Shown: in pieces, positions 19,539 to 27,403 of the stretch
Layout of the letters: each line of letters begins with the position of its first letter
Numbering within the stretch: the stretch's first letter is position 1
Assembly: GCA_017792465.1 (NCBI GenBank)
Contig: CP051234.1
Location: 124,001-188,000, forward strand
Source of the DNA: Filomicrobium sp.
GTDB taxonomy: Bacteria > Pseudomonadota > Alphaproteobacteria > Rhizobiales > Hyphomicrobiaceae
Length of the DNA: 64,000 bases
Reading direction: 5' to 3'
Translations under genes and position numbers: made by a program
Notes under the pieces: generated by a model
What the model saw: only the letters and a program-made list of their open reading frames with translations
The model's database searches: none
What the model was told of the DNA's origin: nothing

Positions 19539-19973
19539 TCAAGGGTTTGGCAGGCGCTCAAGCATCTTGGCGAGCAGTTTGTGGAGTTTGCGGAGATCAG
19601 CTTCGCCCATTTCGGTGCGGACATTGTTTTGGGCTTGCTGCCAATCGGTCCGGGCGCGCTTGAGAAGCTTCTTGCCTTTGTCGGTTACGATGACGGATCG
19701 GGTGCGTTTGTTGTCGCCTTCGCCAACTGCAACAAGGCCGGACGCGATCAGCGGCTTCAAGTTGCGTGTCAGCGTTGTGCGTTCCATGTCGAGTGCGTCG
19801 GCGATATCGCTGATCGATGTGCGCTCGGCATGCGCGATCGTCTGCATGATGCCGTATTGGGCGATGCCGATCCCGAGGTCGGCGAAGTGACGGTCGTAGA
19901 GGCGGGTGGCTTTGCGCGTTGCGCGGCGCAATCGCATGACCGTGCAGATGTTGTCGTTGGCGCTGCCTGACAT
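19539..19973 (-). CDS. MarR family transcriptional regulator
   Basis: 144 residues. Helices 1-2 form the dimer region, followed by a winged helix at about 50-105 with DIADALDMERTTLTRNLKPL as recognition helix and the wing EGDNKRTRSVIVTDKG. Members respond to phenolic or oxidative ligands and often repress themselves. An imperfect palindrome about 90 bases upstream (20064-20089) is a plausible operator. The ribosome-binding site is weak. Confidence 0.93.
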   Translation of the reverse strand: MSGSANDNICTVMRLRRATRKATRLYDRHFADLGIGIAQYGIMQTIAHAERTSISDIADALDMERTTLTRNLKPLIASGLVAVGEGDNKRTRSVIVTDKGKKLLKRARTDWQQAQNNVRTEMGEADLRKLHKLLAKMLERLPNP

Positions 19974-20063
19974 GACTTTGATGTGTGTGTCGGCGTTTGG
20001 GTCCGTTGAGCACCGGTTTCAGCGGGCCTCAGTCGGTATCGTATCGCTCAGCAAATTCGTACC

Positions 20064-20089
20064 GTGCAATTACACGCATGTAAATACAC
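20064..20089. promoter_or_regulatory. Inverted repeat upstream of marR, possible operator
   Basis: Two 11-base arms, GTGCAATTACA and TGTAAATACAC, are complementary at 9 of 11 positions around a CGCA spacer; the core TTACA-CGCA-TGTAA is perfect. The size and the 90-base distance to the marR start suit a MarR operator, but this is inferred from symmetry alone. Confidence 0.4.
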
Positions 20090-20199
20090 GAATGCAAGGC
20101 TTGAGCGCAGTTGTTGCACAGATGGGCTGTCATCCGGAGCGGCCAGGATGGCGTCGACGCTATCTGGTTCTTGCAGCCGGATACTGTGGGGCCTTGTGA

Positions 20200-20643
20200 T
20201 CAGCTCGGCAGTGGGCCGCCGAGAATGCGCATGCGGCCGTGCAGCAAAGCGACGGCAACATCGGGTTCGCTTTCAAGAAACAACATCACTTCGTAAAAGC
20301 CGTTGCGGCCGCTGATCGTCGTTTCGCGCACATCGGCGACGAGGCGATCACCAAGCGGGACGGGTCGCAGGAAATCCATCTCAGCTGTTGCCGTGACGGA
20401 TTTCTCGCCGCGTGCATTGGAAGTGAAGCCCATCGCCAGATCGGCAAAGGCGAAGATGATGCCGCCGTGGCAGACGCCAAACGTATTGGCGTGCTGCTCT
20501 TTGACGACCATGGCGAACCGGCTTTCTTTGGTGCCGGCCCGGATCAACTCGATGCCGAGCCATTGGTACATCGGGTTGATGGCGGCCATCTGTTCCTTGA
20601 TGGCGCGCACTTCGGAATCGTCGACCGGATTGTCGTTCGTCAT
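20200..20643 (-). CDS. PaaI family hotdog thioesterase
   Basis: 147 residues of a hotdog fold. NTFGVCHGGIIFAFADLAMGF is the family motif, with a Gly-Gly pair and a downstream Asp for acyl-CoA thioester hydrolysis, here at about 53-73. PaaI-type enzymes release CoA from aryl or acyl thioesters. GAGGAG precedes the ATG. The downstream minus-strand gene is marR (gap about 230 bases); the upstream neighbour on the same strand is a beta-hydroxyacid dehydrogenase. The acyl group is unknown. Confidence 0.9.
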   Translation of the reverse strand: MTNDNPVDDSEVRAIKEQMAAINPMYQWLGIELIRAGTKESRFAMVVKEQHANTFGVCHGGIIFAFADLAMGFTSNARGEKSVTATAEMDFLRPVPLGDRLVADVRETTISGRNGFYEVMLFLESEPDVAVALLHGRMRILGGPLPS

Positions 20644-20689
20644 TGAGGCTCCTCATTCCGGTCGACCGGCTTTGGAAAAGTTTCCAGTG

Positions 20690-21580
20690 TCAGCCGAGTT
20701 TTCTGTCGGCAGCGTTCAAGCGGGCAATGAGGCTTGAGGTGTCCCAGCGGCTGCCGCCCATTTTCTGCACTTCCGAATAGAACTGATCGACGAGTGCGGT
20801 GACAGGCAGGCTTGCGCCATTGCGGCGGGCTTCATCAAGGCAGCCGCCAAGGTCTTTGCGCATCCAGTCGACGGCGAAGCCATAATCGAATTTGCCGTTC
20901 ATCATGGTTTCCCAACGGTTGTCCATCTGCCAGGACTGGGCGGCGCCTTTGGAGATGGTGTCCATCACCTTGGGGATTTCCAGATCCGCCTTCTGGGCAA
21001 AGTGCAGGGCTTCGGACAGACCTTGGACGAGGCCGGCGATGGCGATCTGGTTGACCATCTTGCAGAGCTGGCCCGCACCTGAAGGGCCGATCAGATTGAC
21101 CATCTTGGCATAGCTGTCGATGACTGCCTTTACTCTGTCGAAGGGGGCTTGATCTCCGCCGCACATGACGGTCAAGACGCCGTTCTCAGCTCCGGCCTGT
21201 CCGCCTGAGACTGGTGCATCGATGAAATGAAAGCCCTTGTCCTTGGCGACAGCATAAAGCTCGCGGGCAACGTTGGCGGTTGCGGTGGTGTTGTCGACGA
21301 ATACGGTATTGGCGCCCATTTTTTCGAAAGCGCCGTCCTTGCCGGTCGTGACGGCACGCAAGTCGTCGTCGTTGCCGACGCAGGCAAAAACGATTTCGGC
21401 GCCGTCGGCGGCTTCGGCCGGGGTCTTGGCGGCGCGGCCTGCGCCATATTCCGAGACCCACTTCTCGGCCTTGGCAAAGGTGCGGTTATAGACGGTCAGC
21501 TCATGGCCGCCCTTCTTGAGGAGATGCCCCGCCATCGGGTATCCCATCACTCCGAGGCCGATGAATGCAACTTTTGCCAT
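20690..21580 (-). CDS. NAD(P)-dependent beta-hydroxyacid dehydrogenase
   Basis: 296 residues, the usual size of the 3-hydroxyisobutyrate / tartronate-semialdehyde reductase family. Rossmann motif GLGVMGYPMAGHLL (8-21), substrate-binding DAPVSGGQAGAENG near 122-135, and catalytic Lys in GAGQLCKMVNQ near 175. The specific acid cannot be told from sequence. GGGAGAAG precedes the ATG. It lies 46 bases upstream of the PaaI-type gene on the same strand, so the two may form an operon. Divergent from threonine ammonia-lyase. Confidence 0.92.
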   Translation of the reverse strand: MAKVAFIGLGVMGYPMAGHLLKKGGHELTVYNRTFAKAEKWVSEYGAGRAAKTPAEAADGAEIVFACVGNDDDLRAVTTGKDGAFEKMGANTVFVDNTTATANVARELYAVAKDKGFHFIDAPVSGGQAGAENGVLTVMCGGDQAPFDRVKAVIDSYAKMVNLIGPSGAGQLCKMVNQIAIAGLVQGLSEALHFAQKADLEIPKVMDTISKGAAQSWQMDNRWETMMNGKFDYGFAVDWMRKDLGGCLDEARRNGASLPVTALVDQFYSEVQKMGGSRWDTSSLIARLNAADRKLG

Positions 21581-21670
21581 GCTCTTCTCCCTGTCGTTTG
21601 GATGCGCGACAACGCACGCTTGTGGTTCTTAGGGTTTGTAGCCAGTGTGGTGCGGTGTCGGCAAAGAAAA

Positions 21671-21684
21671 TCTTGCATACAAGA
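21671..21684. promoter_or_regulatory. Palindrome in a divergent promoter region
   Basis: TCTTG-CATA-CAAGA is a perfect 5-base inverted repeat between the dehydrogenase (minus) and threonine ammonia-lyase (plus). A possible TATAAG -10 box lies about 20 bases further on, before the ammonia-lyase. Small palindromes arise by chance, so this is only a candidate operator. Confidence 0.25.
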
Positions 21685-21732
21685 AGACACACAATTTCGT
21701 TATAAGATCAAACTTTGCGACAGGAGAGCTGC

Positions 21733-22983
21733 GTGACAGAGGGCGAGGCTGGGCAGTCGGAAAGCGGATTAGCGGTGACGCTGGCTGACGTCGAGGCTGC
21801 ACGCGCGCGCATAAGCGATGCGATCACGCAAACCGATTGCGATCTCAGTCGGACGCTATCTGAAATCTTCGGCGCCAAGATCTGGCTGAAGCGCGAGAAC
21901 CTGCAATTTACCGGCTCTTTCAAAGAGCGCGGGGCTTTGAACAGGCTGCTGCAGCTCAGCGAGGACGAGCGAAAGCGCGGTGTGATCGCCATGTCTGCGG
22001 GCAATCACGCGCAAGGGGTTGCCTTCCATGCGCAGCGGCTCGGTATTCCTGCCTTTATCGTGATGCCGGAGCCGACGCCGACGGTGAAGGTGGAAAATAC
22101 GCGCGGACATGGCGCGACCGTCATCTTGAAGGGATCGCAGCTTGAAGAAGCCGCCGCCTTTGCGCAGGCGTACGGTGAGGGGCACGGGCTGACGTTCGTG
22201 CACCCTTATGACGATCCGCTCGTCATCGCGGGGCAAGGCACGCTTGCGCTGGAGATGCTCGAAGCCGTTCGCGATCTGGAATTTCTGGTCGTGCCAATCG
22301 GCGGCGGCGGTCTGATCGCTGGTGTTGCGGTCGCGGCCAAAGCGTTGAAGCCGGACATCAAGATTATCGGCGTGCAGGCGCGGCTTTATCCGTCGATGTA
22401 TAATGCGGTGCGTGGTGGAGATCTGCCGATGCGTGGGGATACGCTGGCTGAAGGCATCGCGGTCAAGTCGCCGGGCACGGTCACTGCGCCGCTGTGCGAA
22501 AGGCTGGTGGATGACATCGTGCTGGTCAGCGAGGCGCAGCTTGAGCGGGCGGTGAGCCTTTTCATTGGCATTGAGAAGACTGTTGTCGAAGGAGCCGGTG
22601 CGGCGGGGCTGGCTGCTATCATTGCGGAGCCTGAACGCTTCAAGGGCCGCAAGGTCGGGCTCATCCTTTGCGGTGGCAATATCGATACGCGTTTGCTGGC
22701 GAGCGTACTGACGCGGGAACTTGCGCGGCAGGGTTGCCTGACACAGCTGACGATCGACATCCCCGACCGGCCCGGACAACTGGCGACGGTCTCAAGCATC
22801 CTCGGGGAAGCGGAGGCGAACGTCGTCGAGGTCTATCACCAGCGCGTCTTTACCGACTTGCCCGCCAAGGGGGCCGAGCTCCACGTCGTGATCGAGACGC
22901 GGGATCGGGGCCACCTGGAGCGGGTGGTCGATGCGCTTGTCAAACGCGGGTATGAGGTCGAAGCCAAGGGCGCGCCGGAGTGA
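21733..22983 (+). CDS. Threonine ammonia-lyase with C-terminal ACT domain
   Basis: 416 residues. PLP-dependent deamination of threonine (or serine) to 2-oxobutyrate and ammonia. PLP lysine in FTGSFKERGA near 56-65, phosphate-binding loop GGGGLIAG near 187-194, and SAGNHAQG. A single ACT domain about 335-410 (TIDIPDRPGQLATVSSIL) indicates amino-acid feedback. GTG 21733 is chosen: AGGAGAG stands 6 bases upstream, whereas the TTG at 21715 has none. The size and single ACT match the catabolic-type enzymes of alphaproteobacteria rather than the two-ACT IlvA. Confidence 0.94.
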   Translation: MTEGEAGQSESGLAVTLADVEAARARISDAITQTDCDLSRTLSEIFGAKIWLKRENLQFTGSFKERGALNRLLQLSEDERKRGVIAMSAGNHAQGVAFHAQRLGIPAFIVMPEPTPTVKVENTRGHGATVILKGSQLEEAAAFAQAYGEGHGLTFVHPYDDPLVIAGQGTLALEMLEAVRDLEFLVVPIGGGGLIAGVAVAAKALKPDIKIIGVQARLYPSMYNAVRGGDLPMRGDTLAEGIAVKSPGTVTAPLCERLVDDIVLVSEAQLERAVSLFIGIEKTVVEGAGAAGLAAIIAEPERFKGRKVGLILCGGNIDTRLLASVLTRELARQGCLTQLTIDIPDRPGQLATVSSILGEAEANVVEVYHQRVFTDLPAKGAELHVVIETRDRGHLERVVDALVKRGYEVEAKGAPE

Positions 22984-23028
22984 TTTTCGCCGGCGCGTTT
23001 TTCGCTTGTTGGCGTGGGACCAGTTGGA

Positions 23029-23691
23029 TCAGACGCTGATCGGAGTGTCCGAATAGGGCAGCTGTTCGCGCGCGCGCCAGTCGTTGGTGACGTAGTTGAT
23101 GATGACCGACTTGCGGATGCCGTTGATCTTGCGCGGCTCGAAGCCGTGATACGTCACGTCGGACGGGATGAAGACCATGGCGCCGTTTGATTGGAACGGT
23201 GAGCGGCCAACGTGGGCCTTGTCGGCATCGTAGATGTCGGTGCCCAGATCCGAATGGCTTTCGTCCGTGGAGATGTAGAGCAGCATCGTGAACATCTTGA
23301 CGCCGAGGTCGGTGTGCGGTTCCAGCCAAAAGCCGTCGATGTCCTGGGCGTATTCCACGCGTAAGAAGCTGCCGTTCAAGTCTGTTTTGAAATGATCGGA
23401 AATGGCTTTCGTCAGCTCTTTGGACTGGAAGGCTTCGTTGAGCGCTTTGCAAACTGGATAGCGCTGCATGTTTTCGACGTCGAAGTAGGTCCGCGTCTTG
23501 TTATGCAGTTCGCGCTTGCCGGAAACGCCTTCCAGGGCCGGAGCTTCGAAGGGCAGTGAGACCATGGCGTCTCTTGCATCATCAGGAACGCAGTTGCTCA
23601 GAAACCAGTGGGGATAAGGCTTGGTGCTGTAGTCTGCTGCGTTCATGCTGGCGATCATGCTTTCCGTGATCGCCTCGGCTGTGATGGCCAT
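23029..23691 (-). CDS. 2OG-Fe(II) dioxygenase family protein
   Basis: 220 residues from ATG 23691. The jelly-roll core has EPHTDLGVKMFTMLLYIS (HxD iron ligands) and YHGFEPRKINGIRKSVIINYV (distal His and 2-oxoglutarate-binding Arg). Such proteins hydroxylate small molecules, lipids or proteins. The frame runs back to 23811, but the extension has no ribosome-binding site and reads as non-coding; even for 23691 the site (GGGATA) is distant. No partner gene is adjacent. Confidence 0.87.
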   Translation of the reverse strand: MAITAEAITESMIASMNAADYSTKPYPHWFLSNCVPDDARDAMVSLPFEAPALEGVSGKRELHNKTRTYFDVENMQRYPVCKALNEAFQSKELTKAISDHFKTDLNGSFLRVEYAQDIDGFWLEPHTDLGVKMFTMLLYISTDESHSDLGTDIYDADKAHVGRSPFQSNGAMVFIPSDVTYHGFEPRKINGIRKSVIINYVTNDWRAREQLPYSDTPISV

Positions 23692-24865
23692 GTTGTGTAT
23701 ATCCCGTTGTTTCGTCTCGACGACGATTGCTGCTTGGTTTGACCGCTTGACGGCCACAAGCACGATTGCCGATCGCCCGATGATTGCAGGCGCTTTCATC
23801 GCGCTGGGCAATCACAAGCTTCCCCCATCCAAGGCTTTTGCCATGCCCGGACGACTGTCTGTCAAGCCAGAAGTCCTAATTGTGCGCTCAAGTTTTTGCA
23901 ATCGGGATACGGTCTAGTTGGCTGGTCCTGTGGCATGGATTTGGCCCCTGATGTGCGGCCTTGAGCGCACCGATGGCCGATATTCCGGCAGTTTCTATAC
24001 CATTATTCTCAAGTTTTGCGTTTGCTGCGGCTTATTGGGCGGGGGGGGGGGCGGACTGGGATCGGGAGGTTTTGGTCGGCGGCAGCCCCGGTTGGCGATT
24101 TGCGGGGACTGGTAGATTGTTTTGCCTCCAGCCACCTGCCTCCAGCCTACGCTCGACTGACGTCTCCCGCGCATATCGCATTTCGAAGCTGTGGGCGTGA
24201 ACATTGCTCACGCTTGGGAAGTTGTGTGTTGAGAAGAATGGGGCTGTTCGGGGAGCTGGGTGCTCTGGGTGGCGGAGCCGGGCAGCCGGCTCGGGAGAAT
24301 CGGGAGCCGGTTGGGGCAGCTGAGCGGAGCTGCGCTTGGGGGCAGGTCGCGGCACGGATCTCGATCGTTCGCCTTGGGGCCGCTTAAACAGATCAGAATC
24401 GGCCAGGTGAAGATGCAACTTTTTTGCGAGTTGCGGGGAAAGCCGGGATCTCATTCGAAAATTTTGCTGTTCAAGAAATAATTCCGGCGTTTCTGACGCC
24501 CCTGTCTGTCGATTGTGTGAACTTGGTTCACGTATGGAGTGGAGATAGGTGGTTGGGTGAGAGATTGGCGGCGCAGTTTGGTAAGTTGTTGTTGTTGTTG
24601 TTTTATTTTCGGTACGTGGCGCGGTGAAGCGCGCATCCGAGCGCAGGCCTGCGGCTTCTAAGAGTTCGGCCCGGATCGGAACGTTCATCGTCGGTTGCAG
24701 ATGCTCTTCTTGAGGAAAAGCACCTGCGGTTTCCTGAGTAACAGCGGGCTTTAGTGGGCTTGGGCATAGTCATCTCAACAAACGGGGCGGCCGATGAAGC
24801 CAACCTTAGAAAAATCGCCTCCGGGCGGGCTCACACAAACAGCATTCGCGAGAAGGACCAACGTC
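23692..24865. other. Long intergenic region without a convincing gene
   Basis: About 1.17 kb before the first repeat-protein gene. Open frames here (for example 24032-24688 minus) are rich in Arg, Ser and Pro, lack ribosome-binding sites and resemble nothing I know. It holds an 11-base G run at 24041-24051, a small hairpin GCGTGA/TCACGC near 24200, and a TTG triplet run near 24585-24600. It should include the promoter of the 24866 gene. A structured RNA or decayed gene is possible but unsupported. Confidence 0.5.
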
Positions 24866-25462
24866 ATGAAAAAGATCGCTCTCATCCTTGCAGCCATCAT
24901 CTCCGCTGCCACTTTCTTCAAGGTCGACTCTGCAGAAGCAGGCGGCCGTCGCATGAACTTCGGCTACCCGCTGGGTTCGTTCCACGCTTCCAACCATTCG
25001 GGTGGCCATCACTCGAGCCACAACAGCTACCGTGCTCGCAAGGCCGCTCAGCGCCGCGCAGCAGCTCGTAAGGCCGCCGCTCGCCGGGCCGCAGCACGTA
25101 AGGCCGCCGCTCGCCGCAAGATCGCAGCTCGTAAGGCTGCCGCAGCCAAGGCTCAGAAGCTCGCTGAAATCCGCAAGGCAAAAGCTGAGAAGGCTCAGCA
25201 GGCGGCCAAGGTCGAGAAATCGAACGAAGATCATGAATGGCATGCTCCGGTTCGCGCTTCGGCAATCGCTGGCACCAACACACTGAACTTCCGCAAGAAA
25301 ACGTCTGCTCCTGCAGAAGTTGAGCTGGACCTGAAAGACACGACGCCGGAATTCAAGCTCGGTGATGACGACAAGGCTGATGATCTTGCGGTCGCTGAAC
25401 TGGCCTGCAAGCGCTACATCCCAAGCGCAGGACTGACGGTCACCGTTCCCTGCGGCGAGTAA
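24866..25462 (+). CDS. Exported Lys/Arg/Ala-repeat protein, paralogue 1 of 3
   Basis: 198 residues. Sec signal peptide (1-25, MKKIALILAA...SAEA), then the conserved block MNFGYPLGSF (30-39), a His/Ser-rich patch (HSGGHHSSH), a basic repeat about 53-110 built from Arg/Lys-Arg/Lys-Ala-Ala-Ala units, the conserved ASAIAGTNTLNF near 132-143, an acidic linker, and the C-terminal CKRYIPSAGLTVTVPC (181-196) whose two Cys could form a disulfide. The repeat resembles histone-H1-like tails, but the signal peptide places it outside the cytoplasm. AAGGA precedes the ATG. A strong terminator follows, so it is probably its own transcript. Family and function not recognised. Confidence 0.85.
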   Translation: MKKIALILAAIISAATFFKVDSAEAGGRRMNFGYPLGSFHASNHSGGHHSSHNSYRARKAAQRRAAARKAAARRAAARKAAARRKIAARKAAAAKAQKLAEIRKAKAEKAQQAAKVEKSNEDHEWHAPVRASAIAGTNTLNFRKKTSAPAEVELDLKDTTPEFKLGDDDKADDLAVAELACKRYIPSAGLTVTVPCGE

Positions 25463-25491
25463 AACTCAAAGCCAACCTTCTCGCGAAGGAA

Positions 25492-25528
25492 GCGGCGCCA
25501 GCCTTAACCAAGGCCGGCGCCGTTTTTG
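25492..25528 (+). terminator. Rho-independent terminator after paralogue 1
   Basis: GC-rich stem CGGCGCC-A-GCCTT / AAGGC-C-GGCGCCG, loop AACC, followed by TTTTTG. It lies 30 bases after the stop and separates paralogue 1 from paralogue 2. Confidence 0.85.
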
Positions 25529-25573
25529 TTTGTGCTGTGGCCTCGTGCTAGCTTTAAAAGGTGAGTTCTATGC

Positions 25574-25579
25574 TATACT
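25574..25579 (+). promoter_or_regulatory. Possible -10 box for paralogue 2
   Basis: TATACT, 44 bases before the ATG and just after the terminator of paralogue 1. A TTTAAA lies 15 bases upstream as a weak -35 candidate. The placement fits an independent promoter; the evidence is only the hexamer match. Confidence 0.25.
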
Positions 25580-25622
25580 TTCTCCTCGGGGGCCCTTCTG
25601 GGCGATTCAGCAAGGATTTTCG

Positions 25623-26252
25623 ATGACGCGCTTGGCAGTCTTGATCGTCGCTCTCGTGTTTTCCGTGTCGGCATTGATTGCTGGCGCCGCGGTGGCTGGA
25701 GATAAGAAACTCAATTTCGGGTATCCGCTCGGATCGTTCACGGCCAAGTCGCACTCCGACAGCGGGCACAACGGCTATTCTTCGAAAGCAAAACGCCGTG
25801 CTGCCGCGAAACGCAGGGCAGCAAAAAGGGCGGCCGCCCGCAAAGCCGCAGCGCGTAGGGCTGCGGCGCGGCGAGCGGCGGCCCGTAAGGCCGCGGCCCG
25901 CAAACAGGCTTTGCAGCGATCGAAGACGAAAAAAGCCGCTGTGGCACGTGACGACAAGAACCGCGATGATTCAGCGGAGAAGCAAACGGCCAAAAACAGC
26001 GAAGAGGATGATGATAACGGGGGCAGAACAGCTCCGGTTCGGGCGTCATCGATTGCCGGCACCAATACGCTGAACCTTCGTGACAAAGACGATGAGCCCA
26101 AGGCTGATTCTGCTTCGAGCGGGACGTCCAATGCATCGCGCGAGCCGGTCGACGTTGTTTCCGCTTCAGATACCGAAAAGCCTGCCGACGATGGCAAGAC
26201 CTGCAAGAAATACGTCCCAAGTGCAGGTCTGACGGTCAACGTGCCCTGCTGA
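25623..26252 (+). CDS. Exported Lys/Arg/Ala-repeat protein, paralogue 2 of 3
   Basis: 209 residues with the same plan as its neighbours: signal peptide (1-25), LNFGYPLGSF, a basic Arg/Lys-Ala repeat about 50-105, ASSIAGTNTLNL, a Ser/Asp/Glu-rich acidic linker, and C-terminal CKKYVPSAGLTVNVPC ending at the last residue. The acidic linker is longer than in the other two. ATG 25623 follows AAGGA; the in-frame extension to 25530 reads through the region of the terminator and promoter and is rejected. Function unknown. Confidence 0.84.
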   Translation: MTRLAVLIVALVFSVSALIAGAAVAGDKKLNFGYPLGSFTAKSHSDSGHNGYSSKAKRRAAAKRRAAKRAAARKAAARRAAARRAAARKAAARKQALQRSKTKKAAVARDDKNRDDSAEKQTAKNSEEDDDNGGRTAPVRASSIAGTNTLNLRDKDDEPKADSASSGTSNASREPVDVVSASDTEKPADDGKTCKKYVPSAGLTVNVPC

Positions 26253-26572
26253 TAGCGTCTTCTGCGAACCAGGGCAGGAGTTTTGTTGGCTTGGGCGCTT
26301 GGTCGTGCCCATTTCCGATCAACCCTAATACCTTAGAGATCTCGGTTTCTTACCGAGTTTAATTTCGGTTCGTCCCGGCCGGACTGCGATTTTGCACGAG
26401 TTTTTTTGGGGGCTTGTTTATTAGGTTTTTTCGAATTTGAGCCGAGAGTCCCCCCGGTGACAGCGGCAAAACCCCAGCTGCTGCAATCTCCTTTTCAACG
26501 ACGCGGCCGGACCTCTAGACAAACGCCCGGCCCGGACAACCACAAACAAAAGATTTGAAAAGGACGAGGGCA
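26253..26572. other. Intergenic region between paralogues 2 and 3
   Basis: 320 bases. A short hairpin CTCGGT/ACCGAG (26341-26357) followed by TTTAATTT may end paralogue 2. The A+T-rich stretch 26400-26440 could hold the promoter of paralogue 3. No open frame of interest. Confidence 0.35.
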
Positions 26573-27241
26573 ATGAAGATCACAGCAAACATTCTCACCG
26601 CAATTGCAGCCGCCACGGTTGCTTTCTGCGCGACGGTTCCGGCCCAGGCTGGTGGAAAGCGCCTGAACTTCGGTTATCCGCTCGGCTCTTTCGTTGCAAA
26701 GGACCACTCGGGTGGTTCGTCACGTTCCGGCTACAGCAATCATTCGTCCCGCAAGGCCGCCGCACGCCGCGCTGCCGCTCGCAAGGCTGCTGCACGCAAA
26801 GCCGCGGCTCGGAAGGCTGCTGCCCGTAAGGCCGCCGCTCGGAAGCATGCTGCCCAGAAGGCCGCTGCCCGCAAAATCGCGGCCCGCAAGGCTGCTGCCA
26901 AGAAGCAAGCTGCTGCAGTCGCCCGTCAGCGCGCGGCTCAAAAGAAGCTGGCCGAACGCAAAAAGACTGCGAAGAAGCCGCTGCCTAAGCAAATCGCTTC
27001 GAAAGAGACTGAAAAGAGCGAAACGGAAACAACGGTTTCCAGGAACGCTCCGGTTAAGGCTTCCGCGATTGCCGGCACCAATACGCTGAATTTTGAAGAC
27101 AAGACTGAAGTTGCAGCCAAATCGGACGTCGAAGACGAGATCGTTTCTGATGAAGGCAAGGTCAGCAATAACGGCCAGTTGACCTGCAAGAAGTTCATCC
27201 CGAGTGCAGGCCTGACGATCACAGTGCCTTGCGGTTCGTAA
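26573..27241 (+). CDS. Exported Lys/Arg/Ala-repeat protein, paralogue 3 of 3
   Basis: 222 residues, the longest and most regular member. Signal peptide (1-26), LNFGYPLGSF, HSGGSSRSGYSNHSS, then a nearly continuous five-residue repeat (Arg-Lys-Ala-Ala-Ala and variants) about 60-115, reflected in DNA as a 15-base period, followed by a Lys/Gln helix. Then ASAIAGTNTLNF, an acidic linker, and CKKFIPSAGLTITVPC (205-220). GGACGAGGG precedes ATG 26573. Ends before a perfect terminator and is followed by the ABC-exporter genes. Family not recognised. Confidence 0.85.
   Translation: MKITANILTAIAAATVAFCATVPAQAGGKRLNFGYPLGSFVAKDHSGGSSRSGYSNHSSRKAAARRAAARKAAARKAAARKAAARKAAARKHAAQKAAARKIAARKAAAKKQAAAVARQRAAQKKLAERKKTAKKPLPKQIASKETEKSETETTVSRNAPVKASAIAGTNTLNFEDKTEVAAKSDVEDEIVSDEGKVSNNGQLTCKKFIPSAGLTITVPCGS
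26757..26910 (+). repeat. 15-base coding repeat (Arg-Lys-Ala-Ala-Ala) in paralogue 3
   Basis: Roughly ten consecutive degenerate 15-base units of the kind CGCAAGGCTGCTGCC. Codons vary (CGC/CGT/CGG, AAG/AAA, GCC/GCT/GCG) while the residues stay fixed, which indicates selection on the protein rather than recent slippage. Similar shorter arrays lie in the two upstream paralogues. Confidence 0.75.
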
Positions 27242-27267
27242 CTTAAAACGTGAGCAAAAGCAGAAAG

Positions 27268-27306
27268 CCGCGCCAATCTTGTTATGATTGGCGCGGTGGT
27301 TTTTTC
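27268..27306 (+). terminator. Rho-independent terminator after paralogue 3
   Basis: Perfect 11-bp stem CCGCGCCAATC / GATTGGCGCGG with a 7-base loop and a run of T residues three bases later. It separates the repeat-protein array from the exporter operon. Confidence 0.9.
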
Positions 27307-27403
27307 AACCGTCATGCCTGGATGGCATAGACGCTCAGCTGCCAGATATGTTCATTAGGGGCATTGAAGCGGCTCGTGAGATCCACGAAGAGGTGAATTG
27401 ACT

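Noticed and set aside
24032-24688. 218-codon minus-strand frame in the long gap
   Set aside because: Pro/Ser/Arg-rich, no ribosome-binding site, passes through the G run; no similarity that I can recognise.
26757-26910. CRISPR-like repeats
   Set aside because: The 15-base units are contiguous with no spacers and encode a protein repeat.
24866-27241. Nucleoid-associated histone-like (H1/AlgP-type) proteins
   Set aside because: The basic repeat resembles them, but all three have signal peptides and paired C-terminal Cys, which argues for export.
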